In this document: positions 61,596-64,000 of the stretch, piece by piece
Position numbering within the stretch: the first letter of the stretch is position 1
Layout: each line of letters begins with the position of its first letter
From: Candidatus Wallbacteria bacterium
GTDB lineage: Bacteria > Muiribacteriota > UBA6191 > JACPRK01
Assembly (NCBI GenBank): GCA_016213845.1
Contig: JACQZN010000012.1
Span: forward strand, 83,537 to 147,536
DNA length: 64,000 bases
Reading direction: 5' to 3'
Translations under genes and position numbers: made by a program
Notes under the pieces: model-generated
The model's input: only the letters and a program-made list of their open reading frames with translations
Told to the model about the DNA's origin: nothing
Databases searched by the model: none

Positions 61596-63893
61596 ATGCG
61601 AACACTCCTGGCAATTCCGATGCTCCTGGCTTTCGCCGCGGCTTCTCATGCGTGCTGCATCATGATCCCGAAGGAGCCGGACCTGCCGCCGTTGGTGCTG
61701 AGAAAGCACAAGGTGCAGGTGACAATCGACAACCTCGTCGCCGTCACGAAGGTCGACCAGGTGTTCGCCAACAACACCTCGCGCCAGCTCGAGGCGACTT
61801 ACGTGTTTCCGCTGCCGGCCGGCGCCAGCGTCACCGAGTTCGCGCTGTGGATCGACGGCAAGCGCCAGAAGGCCGAGATGCTCGAGAAGGAGAAGGCCCG
61901 CTCCATCTACGAGGAGATCGTGCGCCAGCGCAAGGACCCCGGCCTTCTCGAATACGTAGGAGAGAATCTCTTCCAGGCCCGCGTCTTCCCGATTCCCCCG
62001 AATGGCGATCAGCGGGTCGAGATCGTCATCCAGCAACCGCTGGCGATGGATGCGGGCCTGGCCGAGTACCGCTATCCCCTGAAGGGCCTGCGCGAGAGCC
62101 CGCCTCAGGAGCTCACCATCGACGTCAGCATCAGCTCCCAGATCCCCATCAAGTCCGTCTACAGCCCGTCGCTGGCCGTGGCCGTCCACAAGACCGACGA
62201 CCGCACCGCCAAGGCCAGCTTCGAGGACGCCCGCGCAGTCCCGGAAAACGACTTCTCACTCTTCATCACTTCGAGCGAGAAGGAGTTCGGGCTCAATCTC
62301 CTGGCCTCCCGGAAGCCCGGCGAGGACGGCTACTTCATGCTGATGCTGGCGCCCAAGCAAGAGCTCGACAAGAACGCCATCGTGACGCGCGACGTCTGCT
62401 TCGTCTTCGACTGCTCGGGAAGCATGCGGGGCGAGAAGATGGAGCAGGCCAAGGCAGCGCTCAAGTATTGCGTGCAGGCGCTGAATCCGGGCGACCGATT
62501 CAACGTGCTGCGCTTCAGCACCGACGTCGACGGGTTCGCCCCGAGCCTGCTGGACGCCAAGCCCGAGGAGATCCGGCGCGCCGTGGCCTGGATCGAGAAG
62601 CTGGAGGCCGTCGGAGGCACTGCGATCGATGAGGCGCTCGGGGCCGGCTTCAAGCAGCTCGATGGCAGCACTCGCCCGGCCGTGCTGGTCTTCATGACGG
62701 ACGGCAAGCCAACGGTGGGCGCCACCGACGCGCAAGTCATCGCGCAGCGGGCCGCGAAGAGCAACACCCGGTCTGCCCGGCTCTTCGCCCTGGGCGTCGG
62801 CGTCGACCTGAACGCCAAGCTGCTCGACCAGCTGGCCGAGGACGGCCGCGGCGTTCCGGTCTATGTCGCGCCCCAGGAGGACATCGAGGTGAAGGTCTCC
62901 GGCTTCTACTCGAAGATCAGCCAGCCCGTGTTGACGGACCTGGCGCTCGACTTCGGCAAGATTGCCACATCTCAGGTCTACCCGTCGAAGCTCCCCGATC
63001 TCTACCAGGGATCGCAGCTGGTGCTGTACGGCCGCTACAAGGACGGCGGCGACACGGCAATCAAGCTCTCGGGAACCCGAAACGGCCAGAAGGTCGAGTT
63101 CGCCTACGACGCAAAGTTCCCCGCCGAGGAGCTGGAGCGGGACTTCATTCCCCGGCTCTGGGCAACTCGCCGCGTTGGCTACTTGCTGGATGAAATCAGG
63201 CGAAATGGCGAGCAGGCCGAGCTCAAGGACGAAGTGATCCAGCTGGCGCGCAAGTACGGAATCGTCACGCCCTACACGAGCTACCTGGTCGTCGACGAGC
63301 GCGAACAGCTCGCCGCGCAGCCCGAGCCGCCCATGGACGGCGCGATGCACAGGCAGAAGCGAGACGGCGTATTCCCATTCGCCGCCAAGCCGGCACTCGA
63401 GGAGTCCCGACGCTCCAGCGAGTTCGCAGGCGGCGGCGCGGCGGCGCCCAGCGCGCCCGCTCCGGCACAAGCCTGGAGCCCGGCCGACAAGGACGCGGCA
63501 GGAGCACCGGGGATGAACCTGGCCGATTACATCGGCGCCGAATCGGGCGCCCGTGCGGTCGAAGCCTCCAAGGCCGTGCAGGAGCTCAAGTCCGCTGACG
63601 CCCCCGGGAAGGCGGAGCGCTCACGCGCCGCCGAGCGCGAAGTCGAAGGCCGCACCTTCACGCTCGCCGACGGCGTCTGGACCGACACCGCCTACAAGAC
63701 CGGCATGCCCGAGCTGAGGATCAAGTACGGAAGCCAGGCCTACTTCGACATCGCGTTTGGCCGCGCCGATCTCAAGAAGGCGCTGGCCCTGGGCGAAAGG
63801 GTCGTCATTGTCCTGAACGGCAGGGCCCTGATCGTCGGCGCCGAGGGCAAGGAATCCCTCGCCCCAGGCGAGCTCGACGCCTTCCTGAAGTAA
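61596..63893 (+). CDS. secreted VIT-VWA domain protein (inter-alpha-trypsin-inhibitor-like)
   Basis: ATG 61596 gives a 765-residue product with a signal peptide (LLAIPMLLAFAAASHA). A VIT domain at about 30-160 contains ATYVFPLPAGASVTEFALWI and KARSIYEEIVRQRKDP. A VWA domain at about 265-430 has MIDAS DCSGS (D272, S274, S276), the Thr at GGTAIDEAL and FMTDGKPTVG. The C-terminal 330 residues include LARKYGIVTPYTSYLVVDE, usual for this class, and an Ala/Pro linker. Proteins of this layout are envelope or extracellular; partner unknown. It begins 98 bases after the small membrane protein. Confidence 0.92.
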   Translation: MRTLLAIPMLLAFAAASHACCIMIPKEPDLPPLVLRKHKVQVTIDNLVAVTKVDQVFANNTSRQLEATYVFPLPAGASVTEFALWIDGKRQKAEMLEKEKARSIYEEIVRQRKDPGLLEYVGENLFQARVFPIPPNGDQRVEIVIQQPLAMDAGLAEYRYPLKGLRESPPQELTIDVSISSQIPIKSVYSPSLAVAVHKTDDRTAKASFEDARAVPENDFSLFITSSEKEFGLNLLASRKPGEDGYFMLMLAPKQELDKNAIVTRDVCFVFDCSGSMRGEKMEQAKAALKYCVQALNPGDRFNVLRFSTDVDGFAPSLLDAKPEEIRRAVAWIEKLEAVGGTAIDEALGAGFKQLDGSTRPAVLVFMTDGKPTVGATDAQVIAQRAAKSNTRSARLFALGVGVDLNAKLLDQLAEDGRGVPVYVAPQEDIEVKVSGFYSKISQPVLTDLALDFGKIATSQVYPSKLPDLYQGSQLVLYGRYKDGGDTAIKLSGTRNGQKVEFAYDAKFPAEELERDFIPRLWATRRVGYLLDEIRRNGEQAELKDEVIQLARKYGIVTPYTSYLVVDEREQLAAQPEPPMDGAMHRQKRDGVFPFAAKPALEESRRSSEFAGGGAAAPSAPAPAQAWSPADKDAAGAPGMNLADYIGAESGARAVEASKAVQELKSADAPGKAERSRAAEREVEGRTFTLADGVWTDTAYKTGMPELRIKYGSQAYFDIAFGRADLKKALALGERVVIVLNGRALIVGAEGKESLAPGELDAFLK

Positions 63894-63921
63894 GCGCCCG
63901 CGCGACGGCCCGCGGCGGCCC

Positions 63922-63965
63922 GCGGGGCGTCTACCTGTACCGTGAAATACGGTGGCGTCTACCTC
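63922..63965. repeat. decayed copy of the GTCTACCCGTACC palindrome
   Basis: GGCGTCTACCTGTACCGTGA and ATACGGTGGCGTCTACCTC repeat the arm in direct rather than inverted order with substitutions. It lies in the last 107 bases of the window, where no other gene is visible. Confidence 0.5.
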
Positions 63966-64000
63966 AGCTCATGAGCATGCTGGTGGAGAAGAGGCTCTCC

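Noticed and set aside
1..64000. tRNA or rRNA genes
   Set aside because: GGTTCGAA-like strings occur, for example near 11 and 56817, but no surrounding cloverleaf was found by eye; a tRNA covariance scan would be decisive.

Overview
The window is a high-GC (roughly 65-70%) bacterial chromosome segment with dense genes, many GTG starts and frequent 4-base GTGA or ATGA gene overlaps. No rRNA, tRNA, CRISPR array, phage or plasmid backbone was seen. Eukaryote-like Ser/Thr kinases (one fused to a formylglycine-generating-enzyme-like domain), an FHA sigma-54 activator, VWA, VIT, HEAT and TPR proteins, a giant kelch/PKD surface protein and a diheme peroxidase together suggest a Planctomycetota, Acidobacteriota or Myxococcota-like lineage, or an uncultured relative. 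The exact phylum cannot be fixed from sequence reading alone.

Layout. 1-8622 (minus): N-terminal 2874 residues of a giant secreted kelch/CARDB/PKD protein, running off the left edge. 8812-9904: a decayed two-gene DUF6036 nucleotidyltransferase cassette, whose upstream gene has an in-frame TGA, next to a 218-bp MITE-like element. 10398-11117: a secreted protein with five Cys-rich tandem repeats. 11212-17378: two large membrane proteins carrying repeated GldG/DUF4350-like modules, then a UPF0158-like gene. 17395-20906 (minus): a secreted unknown and a hybrid sensor kinase. 21182-23636 (minus): a ceramidase-like membrane enzyme coupled to a papain-like protein. 23822-26005 (minus): an FdhF/YdeP-type molybdoenzyme, divergent from a prepilin-type operon that runs into a HEAT-repeat membrane protein (26084-30286). 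30501-35869: kinase-FGE fusion, HExxH protein, polyphosphate glucokinase-like ROK kinase and diheme peroxidase. 36065-41476: MEP isoprenoid genes ispE-dxr-(unknown)-ispF-dxs. 41524-45333: HEAT/membrane/VWA protein. 45454-48458 (minus): glycine-betaine-type ABC transporter. 48507-52909: a Ser/Thr kinase divergent from an FHA/sigma-54 activator that overlaps an AbrB-PIN toxin-antitoxin pair. 53060-63893: secreted TPR protein, 2-hydroxyacid dehydrogenase, two small secreted proteins, a BNR protein-MoaD-TrmJ operon, a second TPR protein and a VIT-VWA protein.

The most distinctive theme is short palindromic repeats. At least five unrelated families occur (the GTCTACCCGTACC palindrome, the GGGGCCAGTCGACTTGCCCC palindrome, the CCGGGGACACACGACC palindrome, the CTGAGCTTGTCGAAG family and a longer REP-like hairpin). 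Several copies lie inside reading frames without breaking them: in the linker of an ABC binding-protein/permease fusion, in the signal-peptide region of a HExxH protein, in triplicate in a small membrane protein, and in the linker of a VWA protein. This resembles the coding palindromic elements known from Rickettsia. One further copy appears to supply both a terminator and a -35 box for the next gene.
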